From: Winogradskyella pacifica
GTDB lineage: Bacteria > Bacteroidota > Bacteroidia > Flavobacteriales > Flavobacteriaceae
Assembly (NCBI RefSeq): GCF_013403915.1
Contig: NZ_JABFDI010000001.1
Coordinates: 186,001 to 250,000 of the forward strand
DNA length: 64,000 nucleotides
Direction of reading: 5' to 3'
Under the pieces are notes generated by a model. It saw only the letters and a program-made list of their open reading frames with translations. It did no database searches and was not told the DNA's origin. A program made the translations under genes and the position numbers. The first letter of the stretch is position 1. Every line of letters begins with the position of its first letter. Of the stretch, positions 52,559 to 62,156 are shown in pieces.

Positions 52559-54364
52559 ATGTGCGGTATATACTTAACGAATATCACTTTTGATGATAAG
52601 GTTATAAAAGAAAAATTAGATTCAATTTCATTTAGAGGACCAGATTACACAGGGATTGATAAAGTTGAAAATATCATTTTTGGTCATCTGCGTTTGTCTA
52701 TTTTGGATTTAGACCCAAGATCCAACCAACCCATGAAATACGAGAATCTAACTATAGTATTTAATGGCGAAATATATAATTACAAACCTATTAAAAAAGA
52801 GCTTTTAAACCTAGGTTATAGTTTTAAGACGAAAAGTGATACCGAAGTACTTTTAATAGGTTATAAACATTGGGGAAAATCTATTTTAGATAAAATTAAC
52901 GGCATGTTTGCGTTTAGTATTTATGATTCTGTAACAAATAAATTATTCTCAGCAAGAGATAGATTAGGTGTAAAACCATTTTATTACTATTGGAATAATG
53001 AAGATTTAGAGATTTGCAGTCAAATAAGACCATTATTAAAAGACAAAAAAATAAATGAAGAATCTGTTTCTATTTTTTTAGACTGTATGTTCATTCCTAG
53101 TCCATATACTATTGCTGAAGATATATATAAGCTTCCTCCAGGAAACTATATGGAAGTAGATTTTAACTCTAATAAATTAGTAGTTGATAACTATTGGAAT
53201 TTAACAAAATCAACAATCAAAGATATCTCTTACGAAGATGCAAAAAAAGAGCTCCATGAATTATTAATTGATGCTGTAAAAATTAGATTACAGTCGGATG
53301 TTCCAATTGGATCTTTTTTATCAGGTGGAATTGATTCAGCCTTAGTTTCCAGTATTGCTGCCAAAGTTTCACCTACTCAAATCAACACCTTTTCAATTGG
53401 ATTTGATGACCCTAAATATGATGAAAGTAAAATAGCTGAACAATATGCTAAAATCATTAATTCCAAACATGTTACTACAATCTGTAGTCCAAATGATATA
53501 TTAAAACTAATACCCAAACTTACCGAAGTGTATGACGAGCCATTTGCAGATAGTTCAGCACTACCTTCTTTATTATTAAACAAAGTAACAAAACAGTATG
53601 TAACCGTTGCACTCTCTGGTGACGGAGGTGATGAAAGTTTTATTGGTTATCCGTATTTTGATTCTTTAATAAGAAATAAAAGAGTTATTGATATTCCTTA
53701 TTTCATTAGAAAGTTTTTAGCTAATCCTTTATTTTTAAAACTATTTAGGATCAACTCCCATCGAGTTAGAAACGCTTTAACTACAAAAACTAGAAATGAC
53801 TTTATAGAAAATATTTTTTCAAGAAAAGGATTACTTCTCAAAAAGAAAAATCAAAGTTGGATGAAGCACTATCAAGGTTACAAAAAATGGTCTGATATCT
53901 TTCTTCAGAAAGCTGCAGATCTTAATATAAAACTTTGGTTAGAAAATGATAGTAATGTAAAAGTTGACAGAGCTAGTATGGCTTATTCTGTCGAGGTAAG
54001 AAGTCCTTTTTTAGATTATAGAGTTATAGAATACGCAAGAACACTACCAATGCATTTCAAATATGAAAAAGGTAGGCAAAAAAAAATATTAAGAGATATA
54101 TTAAAAGAATACATTCCAGAAAATGTATTTGATCAACCCAAAAAAGGATTTGCCGTTCCTATTGGAAATTGGATGCGAAATGAATTGAGAGAAGAGTTTA
54201 TGACAGCGCTTAACGATGATTTTTTAAATAAGGTTCCGAATTTAAACGTGGATAAATTTAAAAAAATGTTAGAAGAACACATGAGTAATAAGCAAAATCA
54301 CACATCAAATATTTGGAAGCTATTTGTTCTAAGCAAATGGTATGATGAATTTAGAAGTAATTAG
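52559..54364 (+). CDS. asnB: Asparagine-synthetase-like glutamine amidotransferase (AsnB type)
   Basis: 601-residue class II glutamine amidotransferase plus ATP-pyrophosphatase. MCGIYLTN gives the N-terminal nucleophile Cys2; RGPDYTGIDK and LSILDLDPRSNQPM, FNGEIYNY and DTEVLLIGY are glutaminase motifs. SFLSGGIDSALVSS (about 254-266) is the PP-loop; the VALSGDGGDESFIGYPYF motif and VEVRSPFLDYRVIEYARTLP follow. It could be true asparagine synthetase or, given its position within polysaccharide genes next to UDP-uronate enzymes, an enzyme amidating uronic acids as O-antigen AsnB homologues do in other bacteria. Confidence 0.9.
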   Translation: MCGIYLTNITFDDKVIKEKLDSISFRGPDYTGIDKVENIIFGHLRLSILDLDPRSNQPMKYENLTIVFNGEIYNYKPIKKELLNLGYSFKTKSDTEVLLIGYKHWGKSILDKINGMFAFSIYDSVTNKLFSARDRLGVKPFYYYWNNEDLEICSQIRPLLKDKKINEESVSIFLDCMFIPSPYTIAEDIYKLPPGNYMEVDFNSNKLVVDNYWNLTKSTIKDISYEDAKKELHELLIDAVKIRLQSDVPIGSFLSGGIDSALVSSIAAKVSPTQINTFSIGFDDPKYDESKIAEQYAKIINSKHVTTICSPNDILKLIPKLTEVYDEPFADSSALPSLLLNKVTKQYVTVALSGDGGDESFIGYPYFDSLIRNKRVIDIPYFIRKFLANPLFLKLFRINSHRVRNALTTKTRNDFIENIFSRKGLLLKKKNQSWMKHYQGYKKWSDIFLQKAADLNIKLWLENDSNVKVDRASMAYSVEVRSPFLDYRVIEYARTLPMHFKYEKGRQKKILRDILKEYIPENVFDQPKKGFAVPIGNWMRNELREEFMTALNDDFLNKVPNLNVDKFKKMLEEHMSNKQNHTSNIWKLFVLSKWYDEFRSN

Positions 54365-54381
54365 AATTTGTTTTAAAAACT

Positions 54382-55440
54382 TCAATCGGCCCTTTCTAAT
54401 TTGAAATTAAAATTTTTATTTTTACTAGGATTATATTTTATGTAATCAATAAATTTTAAAAGATTTGGATTAATAGTTCTTATGTCACCTGTAACATTCT
54501 TAACAACGTTAAGGATCCCTAAAGAGAAATATCTTATTGTAAAAGAAAATGATTTAAAATCATGATATACCTACGTGTTTTTAAATGAAAATCCACCTAA
54601 CGGACCAGAACTTTTGAAATAATCAGGAACTTCAAAATGAATAACACTTATATCGTCCGGTTGTTTAAACTAACGCTCTCAAAGGACGTATTATATCCTT
54701 AACTCGGCTTTCTAAAATAGAATAACCCCCAATTACGTCCATTCACAACTATATCACTAAATGATACATATTCTTTTACTGGATGATTTGTATGAGATAA
54801 AATTATAATTTCTGCAGTAGGATAACTATTTGATATATCTTGATTCATACTTAAATTATAATCTTTAAAATTGATACTTCGATACCTAATCCCATTCTCC
54901 TTTCCAAAATTCTTCCCTCCTCATTAAAAGCAAAGCTCCATGACATAAATTTTAATGTTCTTACAGTTCAAAAACTTTAAAAAGGTATCACTCGGGTCTA
55001 AAAAGGCTCCTAGTTTAGCCTGAAGCACTACATCTTCTTCAAAAATAACTGTTTTATTTTCTATATGTTTAGGAAGATACAAATCAATTATTTATCTGCT
55101 TATCAATTTTATAATGGCATCATGATTTCATATCGCTTGGTAAAAGCTTTCTTATTATCATCTACATTAAAACCATAAGACAAAACCCTTATTTTCTGAG
55201 CATGAAATCTTAAAGATGATAAATAAAGAATAGTAACGAGTATTTTTTTATCATAAAGACTATCATATTTATCAACAAAAGATGTTTACATGATATTAAA
55301 TATATACTTTTAATCTGGTTTAATGAATTTAATCGTAAAATAACGTTTTTTACCAATAAAAATAGTTGCTGTATAATCGTTTTTTCATCTTTGGCGTTAA
55401 CCAAATTCACTGTATTAATCGAAATTTATGTTCTATGAAT
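54382..55440 (-). pseudogene. Decayed gene, at least 1 kb, family not recognised
   Basis: No intact frame exists, but leftward translation recovers long protein-like stretches in shifting frames interrupted by stops: VNLVNAKDEKTIIQQLF, then FTIKFIKPD-stop-KYIFNIM-stop-TSFVDKYDSLYDKK, YLSSLRFHAQKIRVLSYGFN, VIFEEDVVLQAKLGAFLD, YNLSMNQDISNSYPTAEIII, EYVSFSDIVVNGRNWGLFYF, and the end NPNLLKFIDYIKYNPS with a TGA at 54382-54384. At least five stops and several frameshifts are present, so the gene is dead. Traces may extend to about 55640. Its place between asnB and the flippase gene suggests a lost polysaccharide enzyme. Confidence 0.72.
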
Positions 55441-55706
55441 AATTCAAATAATTTGATTTTTAATTTAAACTAAAATTCGCTTTATTTAAAAAGTATTTTC
55501 AAATATTGTGATGTCACCAAACATGGCTTTTAAATAAGCTACTAGTGAAACAAGATATAAGAATACGTACAATTCCTTCAACACTATTTCTTGAACTAAA
55601 GTAATCGATATTGAACTTAACTAAGCAATAATAAATTTGATCTTGTTTTTTTTATATCTGTTTATTAACTGTTTGCTTTTATCACAATTAAAAGTAATAG
55701 TAGTTT

Positions 55707-55714
55707 TACATTTG
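55707..55714 (+). promoter_or_regulatory. -7 box of the polysaccharide gene cluster
   Basis: TACATTTG matches TAnnTTTG, 46 bp before the ATG at 55761. The 15-bp sequence TTACATTTGAAGTAA around it is identical to that at 41646-41660. No TTG at the standard -33 distance. Confidence 0.55.
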
Positions 55715-55760
55715 AAGTAAAATTGATATTCTTACAAAAAAAAATACAAAGTTATACCTA

Positions 55761-57305
55761 ATGTCTAGAGTAAAAAAATCTTTAAAAAATGCGAAAGTTG
55801 GAGTATTCTTCTTCGTTGCTTCAATTTTTGTACAATTTTTCTCTAGAAAACTGTTCTTAGATAATCTTGGTGATGAATTCATTGGTTTAGAAACAACATT
55901 GAGGAGTGTATTAGGTTTTCTTAATTTAGCTGAATTGGGAATTGGAACAGCGATTGGATTTACTTTATACAAGCCAATTTTTGATAAAAACCACAAAGAA
56001 ATCAATAAAATAATTGCACTTCTTGGTGTACTCTATAAAAGGATTGGTTATGTTATTATTGGTATTGGAATTGTGGTCTCCTTATTCTTTCCAATAATCT
56101 TTCAAACAACCTCGTTCTCCTTACTCTTAGTCTACTTTGTTTTTTATACTCTTCTGTTTTCTTCATTGCTTAGCTATTTTGCTAACTACCATCAAAGTCT
56201 ATTAGGTGCTGATCAAAAAGGGTATATCATTCAAGGCTATTTTCAAACTCTAAATATTATTAGAGTTATACTTCAAGCCATAATTGCAGTATATTTTAAA
56301 GATTTTTATTTATACATCATCTTAGAGTTAATCTTTAGCATAATTTATAGTATAATAGTTCGCTACAAAGTAAAACAAGAATATCCTTGGTTAATCATTA
56401 ATTCAACTCAAAAAGCTGAAATAATTAAAGAATATCCAGATATCATAAAAAAGATAAAACAAGTTTTTGTTCATAAAATGGCATCCTTTGTTAAAAGCGG
56501 AACTGACAACATTTTAGTAGCGACTTTGGTAAGCCTAGAGAGCGTTGCTTTCTTTGGTAATTACCAACTTATATTTACTAAACTAAGCGGATTAGTAAAA
56601 ATGGCTTTCGCAGGCACAGGGTCTGCTATTGGAAATTTAATTGCTGAAGAGGATCAACAAAATATTAATAATATATTTTGGGAGTTGATGGCTGTTCAAT
56701 TTTTTATAGCAGGTTTTTTTAGTTTAATTATGTACTATACAATGGAACCCCTCATAGCACTATGGGTAGGTAGTCAATACATATTAGCTAAAACGACGTT
56801 AATTCTATTAATAGCGAATTTCTTTATTTATCAGATAAGCTCTCCTGTAGAGCGCTTCAAGAATGCTTATGGTCTTTACTCCGATACTTGGGCTGCTGCT
56901 GCAGAAGCCATAATAAACCTTGTTATCTCTTTTGTTTGTGGAAGTATTTGGGGAATTGATGGTATTATCCTTGGTACATTAGTGAGCCTAATTCTAATCG
57001 TTGTAATTTGGAAACCTTACTTTTTGTATAAACATGGATTTAATAGAAGTGTTTGGATCTATTGGAAAGGTATGTTACCTGAATTTGTTGTTTTCATTGC
57101 AGCTACTCTAATAGTGAACTATACTGCCAGCTATATTCCTTATGACAGAGATACTTCTAGTATAGTAAACTGGATTTTATATACTTTAAAAATCACAATT
57201 CTTGTAACCACAATTTATGGTTTACTGTTGTACGTGTTTATTAAAGGATTTAGGGTATTTACTTTTAGAATGAAAGATTTAGTATTAAAAAAACTGTTTA
57301 AGTAA
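55761..57305 (+). CDS. Polysaccharide flippase (Wzx-like, MVF/MOP family)
   Basis: 514-residue integral membrane protein with about 12-14 hydrophobic segments. KNAKVGVFFFVASIFVQFFSRKLFLDNLGDEFIGLETTLRSVLGFLNLAELGIGTAIGFTLY at the N-terminus has the pattern of lipid-linked oligosaccharide flippases, with SFVKSGTDNILVATLVSLESVAFFGNYQLIFTKLSGLVKM in the middle. It would move undecaprenyl-linked repeat units to the periplasmic face. First gene of a run read rightward to the window end, so it likely heads the operon. Confidence 0.9.
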   Translation: MSRVKKSLKNAKVGVFFFVASIFVQFFSRKLFLDNLGDEFIGLETTLRSVLGFLNLAELGIGTAIGFTLYKPIFDKNHKEINKIIALLGVLYKRIGYVIIGIGIVVSLFFPIIFQTTSFSLLLVYFVFYTLLFSSLLSYFANYHQSLLGADQKGYIIQGYFQTLNIIRVILQAIIAVYFKDFYLYIILELIFSIIYSIIVRYKVKQEYPWLIINSTQKAEIIKEYPDIIKKIKQVFVHKMASFVKSGTDNILVATLVSLESVAFFGNYQLIFTKLSGLVKMAFAGTGSAIGNLIAEEDQQNINNIFWELMAVQFFIAGFFSLIMYYTMEPLIALWVGSQYILAKTTLILLIANFFIYQISSPVERFKNAYGLYSDTWAAAAEAIINLVISFVCGSIWGIDGIILGTLVSLILIVVIWKPYFLYKHGFNRSVWIYWKGMLPEFVVFIAATLIVNYTASYIPYDRDTSSIVNWILYTLKITILVTTIYGLLLYVFIKGFRVFTFRMKDLVLKKLFK

Positions 57306-57324
57306 TATTAGAATCATAATAAAA

Positions 57325-58425
57325 TTGGAAAATAAGAAAAAGAAAATAGGATTTGTAATTGGATCACTCTCCTCAGGTGGTGCGGAGCGTGTTATTTCTA
57401 CGCTCAGTAATGAGCTTATTCAAAGGTTTGATATTACTATAATTACGTTTACGAAATCTTCACCTTTTTATTCCCTAGACGATGGAATAAAAGTTATTCA
57501 TTGTAGGGAACAACTTAATCAACCTAACTCTATAATTGATTCTCTAAAACTAAACTATACTTTAGTTTCAAGAATTTCTCAAATTATTAGAGAAGAAAAA
57601 ATTAATATAATTATTGGTTTTATAACCTCTGCAAATATTCTTGCTACAATTGCCGCTAAGTTAAATCACATCCCTTGCATAATAAGTGAACGAAATAATC
57701 CATTGATAGAGAAAGTTCCAATATTATGGGTAATCTTAAGACGCTTAGTTTATCCATTAGCAAATAACTTAATACTGCAAACCAACGGAATAAAAAAGAT
57801 CTATGAAAAAAAAATAAGACCTCACAAAATTACTATATTGCCAAATCCTATATCAACTGATTTAACTGAATTAAGAACTAATACAATTAAAAAAGAAAAA
57901 ATTATTTTATCCGTAGGTAGATTAGACAAAAACAAATGTCATGATAAATTAATAACAGCTTTTAACACTATTGCCCCTGTTGGTTGGCAAGCAATAATAA
58001 TTGGAGAAGGTGCAACAAAACAAAAATTAAAAACACTAATTAAAAGTTATGATTTAATAGATAAAATTAAGATTATATCTAAGGTAAAAAATATACATGA
58101 GTATTATAATGAAGCTTCTATTTTTGTTTTTACCTCAAAAACCGAAGGGTTTCCAAATGCTCTTTTAGAAGCAATGCATTATGGCCTGCCTTGTATCTCT
58201 ACTGATTGTAATTTTGGGCCTTCCGATTTGATTAATGATGGTGTAAATGGATATTTAATTCCTGTAGATAATCAGCTTGAATTAACCACTAAATTATCGC
58301 GCCTGATTGAAGATGAAAATTTGCAAAAACAATTTTCTAAAACAGCTAAAGAGTCTACAAAAAAATATATCAGTAAAAATGTATTAGACCAATGGGAATC
58401 CTTAATTAACAAATATATAAAGTAA
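57325..58425 (+). CDS. Glycosyltransferase family 4
   Basis: 366-residue GT-B enzyme that transfers a sugar to a lipid-linked glycan. IGFVIGSLSSGGAERVISTLSNEL contains the GGAERV motif; ILSVGRLDKNKCHDKLITAFN is the start of the GT4 domain, and VFVFTSKTEGFPNALLEAMHYGLPCISTDCNFGPSDLI carries the E-x7-E donor-binding motif. Start is TTG at 57325 (MENKKKK), 19 bp after the flippase stop. Donor and acceptor cannot be told. Confidence 0.92.
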   Translation: MENKKKKIGFVIGSLSSGGAERVISTLSNELIQRFDITIITFTKSSPFYSLDDGIKVIHCREQLNQPNSIIDSLKLNYTLVSRISQIIREEKINIIIGFITSANILATIAAKLNHIPCIISERNNPLIEKVPILWVILRRLVYPLANNLILQTNGIKKIYEKKIRPHKITILPNPISTDLTELRTNTIKKEKIILSVGRLDKNKCHDKLITAFNTIAPVGWQAIIIGEGATKQKLKTLIKSYDLIDKIKIISKVKNIHEYYNEASIFVFTSKTEGFPNALLEAMHYGLPCISTDCNFGPSDLINDGVNGYLIPVDNQLELTTKLSRLIEDENLQKQFSKTAKESTKKYISKNVLDQWESLINKYIK

Positions 58426-58474
58426 TAATATATAAATTTTAAATTCAATAATTAGTACTTGACACCAACCAATT

Positions 58475-59581
58475 ATGAAAATTATTAAGTATATAAGCTT
58501 AGCCTTGATTTTATTTAATTTACCATCATTTGGCCTTATGGCTTTTGGTGATAGTATTGGATCACTGCTTAGCTATGGTACTATTTTTATGGTGTTTATA
58601 TATTATGCATTAGAAAAAAAATCGGAACCAAACTGGTGGATAATTATCATTTCAATTCTCTATTTTGTTATTTCTAGTCTGCAATATTATGGTACTTTAA
58701 GGTTTTTTTTACTAGAGATTGTAAAGTTTTTTGTTTTTATAATTGCGGGTTATGAATTAATTAAGCGCGTTAGCAATAATGAGTTATTCGTTTTTTTCAT
58801 AATTGGAGCTTTAAGTGTTGGCATTGAAGCTCTATTTTTTACGAGTGATTTTGGCAGATATGCTGGGTTTTATTTAAACGCAAACGTTGCTGGTTTTATA
58901 TGTATTTATGGTTATTCGGTAACTTATGGTTTAAAAAATAACACGTTAAAATTATTTGGACAGTTTGTATTTACTTTAATGGGCTTACTTACGTTCTCAA
59001 GAACATTTATAGTTATTTGGTTGTTGTTAAATATTATCTCTTTAAAAATCAGCATAAAAAATATTAGAATTTTTGGTGTTGGATTTTTGATATTTGCTAC
59101 ATTGCTATTTATAGATCAAGTTGTTGGATTAAACAACCCGCGTTTTGAACAATTAAAAAACATAGTAAATAATGAAAATGTTTCTAGTGAAGAGATTAGT
59201 GAAGACTCTAGAACGGAAACTTGGGCATTATTTTATGATCAAATATTTGAGTCACCCATAATAGGGAGTGGGTATGGTACGTTTTCTGGTAAAAATGATA
59301 CTATGGGTGTCCATAACACGTATTTAATGATAATTGGTGAGGCTGGAATATTACCATTTTTATTGTTTTTAATTTATATCTCTTATCTTTTTTTTAAAAG
59401 TTATGTTTTTTTTAAAGAAGCTCCATTCCTTATTATGCAGACTATTTCTTTGTCTGTATTTTTATTAGCAAATCACAATTTTTTTACATTTTACTATATG
59501 ACATTTGCTTCAATGTGGATTCAATATCAAATCTATAAATTGAATAATCAAAAAGACGAAGATAAATTTTTAGAAGTATGA
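58475..59581 (+). CDS. O-antigen polymerase/ligase-like membrane protein
   Basis: 368-residue protein with about ten hydrophobic segments. A long periplasmic loop lies near the middle (NPRFEQLKNIVNNENVSSEEISEDSRTETWALFYDQIFESPIIGSGYGTFSG), with the Asp-Ser-Arg-Thr and GxGxGT-like features of the Wzy/WaaL group, and HNTYLMIIGEAGILPFLLF following. It would polymerise repeat units made by the neighbours. The last 4 bp overlap the next gene (ATGA). Confidence 0.85.
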   Translation: MKIIKYISLALILFNLPSFGLMAFGDSIGSLLSYGTIFMVFIYYALEKKSEPNWWIIIISILYFVISSLQYYGTLRFFLLEIVKFFVFIIAGYELIKRVSNNELFVFFIIGALSVGIEALFFTSDFGRYAGFYLNANVAGFICIYGYSVTYGLKNNTLKLFGQFVFTLMGLLTFSRTFIVIWLLLNIISLKISIKNIRIFGVGFLIFATLLFIDQVVGLNNPRFEQLKNIVNNENVSSEEISEDSRTETWALFYDQIFESPIIGSGYGTFSGKNDTMGVHNTYLMIIGEAGILPFLLFLIYISYLFFKSYVFFKEAPFLIMQTISLSVFLLANHNFFTFYYMTFASMWIQYQIYKLNNQKDEDKFLEV

Positions 59582-60159
59582 TAAATTCTAAAGCCGACTA
59601 TATAAGCTATTTAAATCAAGATCAAAAAGCACATGGCATAAAACCTATGAGCTTAACAGAGAAAATAGTTCGCTACGTTTCTCCTAATCCAATTTGGATT
59701 TTTCAGAAAACAATGCGTAAGTTAGAATATTATAATAATTGTAAAAATAATGGAGTAAATAAAATTTATATACTTTTTTTAAAATATAAATTTAAAAAAA
59801 TCTCTCTGAAACTCGGATTTTCAATACCAATAAATGTATTTGGCCCAGGCCTAAACATTGTGCATTACGGAACTATTGTAATAAATAATAATGCTAAAAT
59901 TGGTAGTAATTGCAGAATGCATGCATGTGTAAATATTGGTGCCTCTGGTGGAGAAAAAGGCGCACCACAAATAGGAGACAATGTTTATATAGCACCAGGC
60001 GCCAAAATTTATGGTGACATAAAAATAGCTAGTAATATTGCAATTGGAGCAAACGCTGTTGTAAATAAAACCTTTAGTGAAGAGCATATTGTTTTAGGGG
60101 GAATTCCCGCTAAGCCAATTGGGCAAGTTGATATCAAAAGAATAATAAAGCATATCTAA
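59578..60159 (+). CDS. Serine-acetyltransferase-like O-acetyltransferase
   Basis: 193-residue left-handed beta-helix acyltransferase, CysE-like. The helical N-terminus (YLNQDQKAHGIKPMSLTEKIVRYV) is followed by GPGLNIVHYGTIVINNNAKIGSNCRMHACVNIGASGGEKGAPQIGDNVYIAPGAKIYGD with the catalytic His in the VHYGT segment, and a standard GGIPAKPIG end. Probably acetylates a sugar of the polysaccharide, since it sits in the cluster; true serine acetyltransferase activity cannot be excluded. Confidence 0.87.
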   Translation: MINSKADYISYLNQDQKAHGIKPMSLTEKIVRYVSPNPIWIFQKTMRKLEYYNNCKNNGVNKIYILFLKYKFKKISLKLGFSIPINVFGPGLNIVHYGTIVINNNAKIGSNCRMHACVNIGASGGEKGAPQIGDNVYIAPGAKIYGDIKIASNIAIGANAVVNKTFSEEHIVLGGIPAKPIGQVDIKRIIKHI

Positions 60160-60208
60160 ATTGTCCTTACTCTAAACATACATAATCTAATTTTGGCGAT
60201 TATCTATA

Positions 60209-61156
60209 ATGAAAAATCTAAGAAAAACAATATCAAATATTTACAGAAATTCCGATTTAGGATATAATATTTTAAGACCATTCTATAAAATATACGAATT
60301 AGGTTTAAGCTTAATCAGTGATGAATATATAGTAAAACGAAGTTTCAAAAAGCATTTAGGATATTCTATAGACTTGAATAATCCACAAACTTTAAACGAA
60401 AAAATAAATTGGTTAAAACTTTATAATAGAAAAGATCTACACACAGTTATTGCGGATAAATTTAAAGTAAGAGCGTATATTAAAGAGAAAATAGGAGAAG
60501 AATACTTAATTCCATTGCTTTATCATACAGTGACACCAAAGGATATTAGGCCTGAAAATCTACCTGATACTAGTTTTATAATAAAAGCGAATCACGACAG
60601 CTCTGGTGGTGTTATAGTTAGAGATAAATCAAAAGTAGAATGGAACATCGTTCGTTCTCATCTACGAAAAGCGTTAAGCGAAAATCATTATTTAAGTACT
60701 AGAGAGTGGCAATACAAAAATATTCGACCAAGAATTATTGTTGAGAAGCTATTAACCTATGATGACGGAAGTATTCCCTATGACTATAAGTTTCATTGCT
60801 TTAATGGTAAAGTAGCCTTTCTTGGAGTAGATATAGGTAGGTTTAGCGAACAACGCACCAGAAACCTATATGATACTAAATGGAATTTACTACCATGTAA
60901 TTGGGGCAGGCCAAATGGAGTTGATGTGGCTAAACCCACAAACTTTGAAGAAATGAAGACACTAGCTGAAAAGATCGCTGAGGATTTCACCTATATACGA
61001 GTAGATTTTTATGCTGTAAATGGGAAAACCTATTTTGGTGAATTAACACTTCACCATTCGTCTGGCTTTAGAAAATTTGATCAAGAGGAATGCGACCAAA
61101 AACTAGGAAAGTTACTTAATATTGACTACCAGAAAACAAAAAGAGAATCCAATTAG
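60209..61156 (+). CDS. TupA-like ATP-grasp protein (copy 1)
   Basis: 315-residue protein of the TupA-like ATP-grasp family. KHLGYSIDLNNPQTLNEKINWLKLYNRKDLHTVIADKFKVRAYIKEKIGEEYLIPLL is the family signature; IIKANHDSSGGVIVRDKSKV is the ATP-binding glycine-rich loop, and IIVEKLLTYDDGSIPYDYKFHCFNGKVAFLGVDIGR and YIRVDFYAVNGKTYFGELTLHHSSGF hold the ATP-grasp metal and Lys residues. Characterised TupA is linked to teichuronopeptide synthesis, so amide or peptide-bond formation on glycans is expected. The next gene is a close paralogue. Confidence 0.88.
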   Translation: MKNLRKTISNIYRNSDLGYNILRPFYKIYELGLSLISDEYIVKRSFKKHLGYSIDLNNPQTLNEKINWLKLYNRKDLHTVIADKFKVRAYIKEKIGEEYLIPLLYHTVTPKDIRPENLPDTSFIIKANHDSSGGVIVRDKSKVEWNIVRSHLRKALSENHYLSTREWQYKNIRPRIIVEKLLTYDDGSIPYDYKFHCFNGKVAFLGVDIGRFSEQRTRNLYDTKWNLLPCNWGRPNGVDVAKPTNFEEMKTLAEKIAEDFTYIRVDFYAVNGKTYFGELTLHHSSGFRKFDQEECDQKLGKLLNIDYQKTKRESN

Positions 61157-61223
61157 TTTCAAAAAATCATGAAATTGTATAAGTATAATCACTCATTAAA
61201 ATCGAAAATCAAATAAAAAAGTA

Positions 61224-62156
61224 ATGGGACATTTAAGGAAACAAATCTCGCGCTTTTATAGAGATGATACTTTGGGATATTTAATTTTGAGACCTTTGTA
61301 CAAATTGTATCAGTTAGGATTAAAATTTACTCCTGATAAATTGATTATAAAAAAAAGTTTTAAAAAGCACATGGGCTATAAGTTAGATTTAACTAACCCT
61401 CAAACATTAAATGAAAAAATAAATTGGCTTAAACTTTACAACAAAAAAAAACTACATACTATTATAGCAGATAAATATAAAGTTAGAAATTATATTAAAG
61501 AAGTTATCGGTGAACAATTTTTAATTCCTTTGTATTTGCAAACCAAAATTGTTAATGATATTAGACCAGAAAACCTTCCTGATTCAAACTTTATAATAAA
61601 AACCAACCATGGTAGTTCTGGCGGAATAATAGTAAGAGAAAAATCAAGGATAAATTGGCAGCAAACAAGAATCGAATTAAAACATTTATTAAAAGAAAAT
61701 CATTTTTATAGTACTAGAGAATGGCAATATAAAAATATAGAGCCAAGAATTATTGTTGAAAAGCTATTAACAAATGAAGACGGTAGTATTCCAGACGATT
61801 ATAAATTTCATTGCTTTAACGGAAAAGTAGCCTTTATTATGGTCGACATTGGAAGACATACTAATAAAAGAACTAGAAACCTATACGATAGAGATTGGAA
61901 TTTAATTCCATGCATATGGGAAAGACCTAATGGTAAGGATATTAAAACCCCTGTGAATTTAAAAGAAATGATTAAACTTGCAGAAATATTAGCTAAAGAT
62001 TTTATTAATATAAGAGTCGATTTTTATGATGTTAAAGGCTTTATTTATTTTGGAGAATTAACACTACACCATGCTTCTGGTTTTCAAAAATTTTCAGAAC
62101 AAAAGTGGGATTATAAATTCGGTCAGTTATTAAATATAAAAAATGTTAATGTCTAA
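61224..62156 (+). CDS. TupA-like ATP-grasp protein (copy 2)
   Basis: 310-residue paralogue of the gene at 60209, with the same order of motifs: KHMGYKLDLTNPQTLNEKINWLKLYNKKKLHTIIADKYKVRNYIKEVIGEQFLIPLY, IIKTNHGSSGGIIVREKSRI, IIVEKLLTNEDGSIPDDYKFHCFNGKVAFIMVDIGR, IRVDFYDVKGFIYFGELTLHHASGF. The loop reads NHGSSGG instead of NHDSSGG. A tandem duplication with divergence suggests two acceptors or two amino-acid donors. Its end overlaps the next gene by 14 bp. Confidence 0.88.
   Translation: MGHLRKQISRFYRDDTLGYLILRPLYKLYQLGLKFTPDKLIIKKSFKKHMGYKLDLTNPQTLNEKINWLKLYNKKKLHTIIADKYKVRNYIKEVIGEQFLIPLYLQTKIVNDIRPENLPDSNFIIKTNHGSSGGIIVREKSRINWQQTRIELKHLLKENHFYSTREWQYKNIEPRIIVEKLLTNEDGSIPDDYKFHCFNGKVAFIMVDIGRHTNKRTRNLYDRDWNLIPCIWERPNGKDIKTPVNLKEMIKLAEILAKDFINIRVDFYDVKGFIYFGELTLHHASGFQKFSEQKWDYKFGQLLNIKNVNV

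Noticed and set aside
55210..55410. 66-codon frame in the decayed region
   Set aside because: Only a fragment of the pseudogene on the same strand; the flanking similarity continues in other frames.
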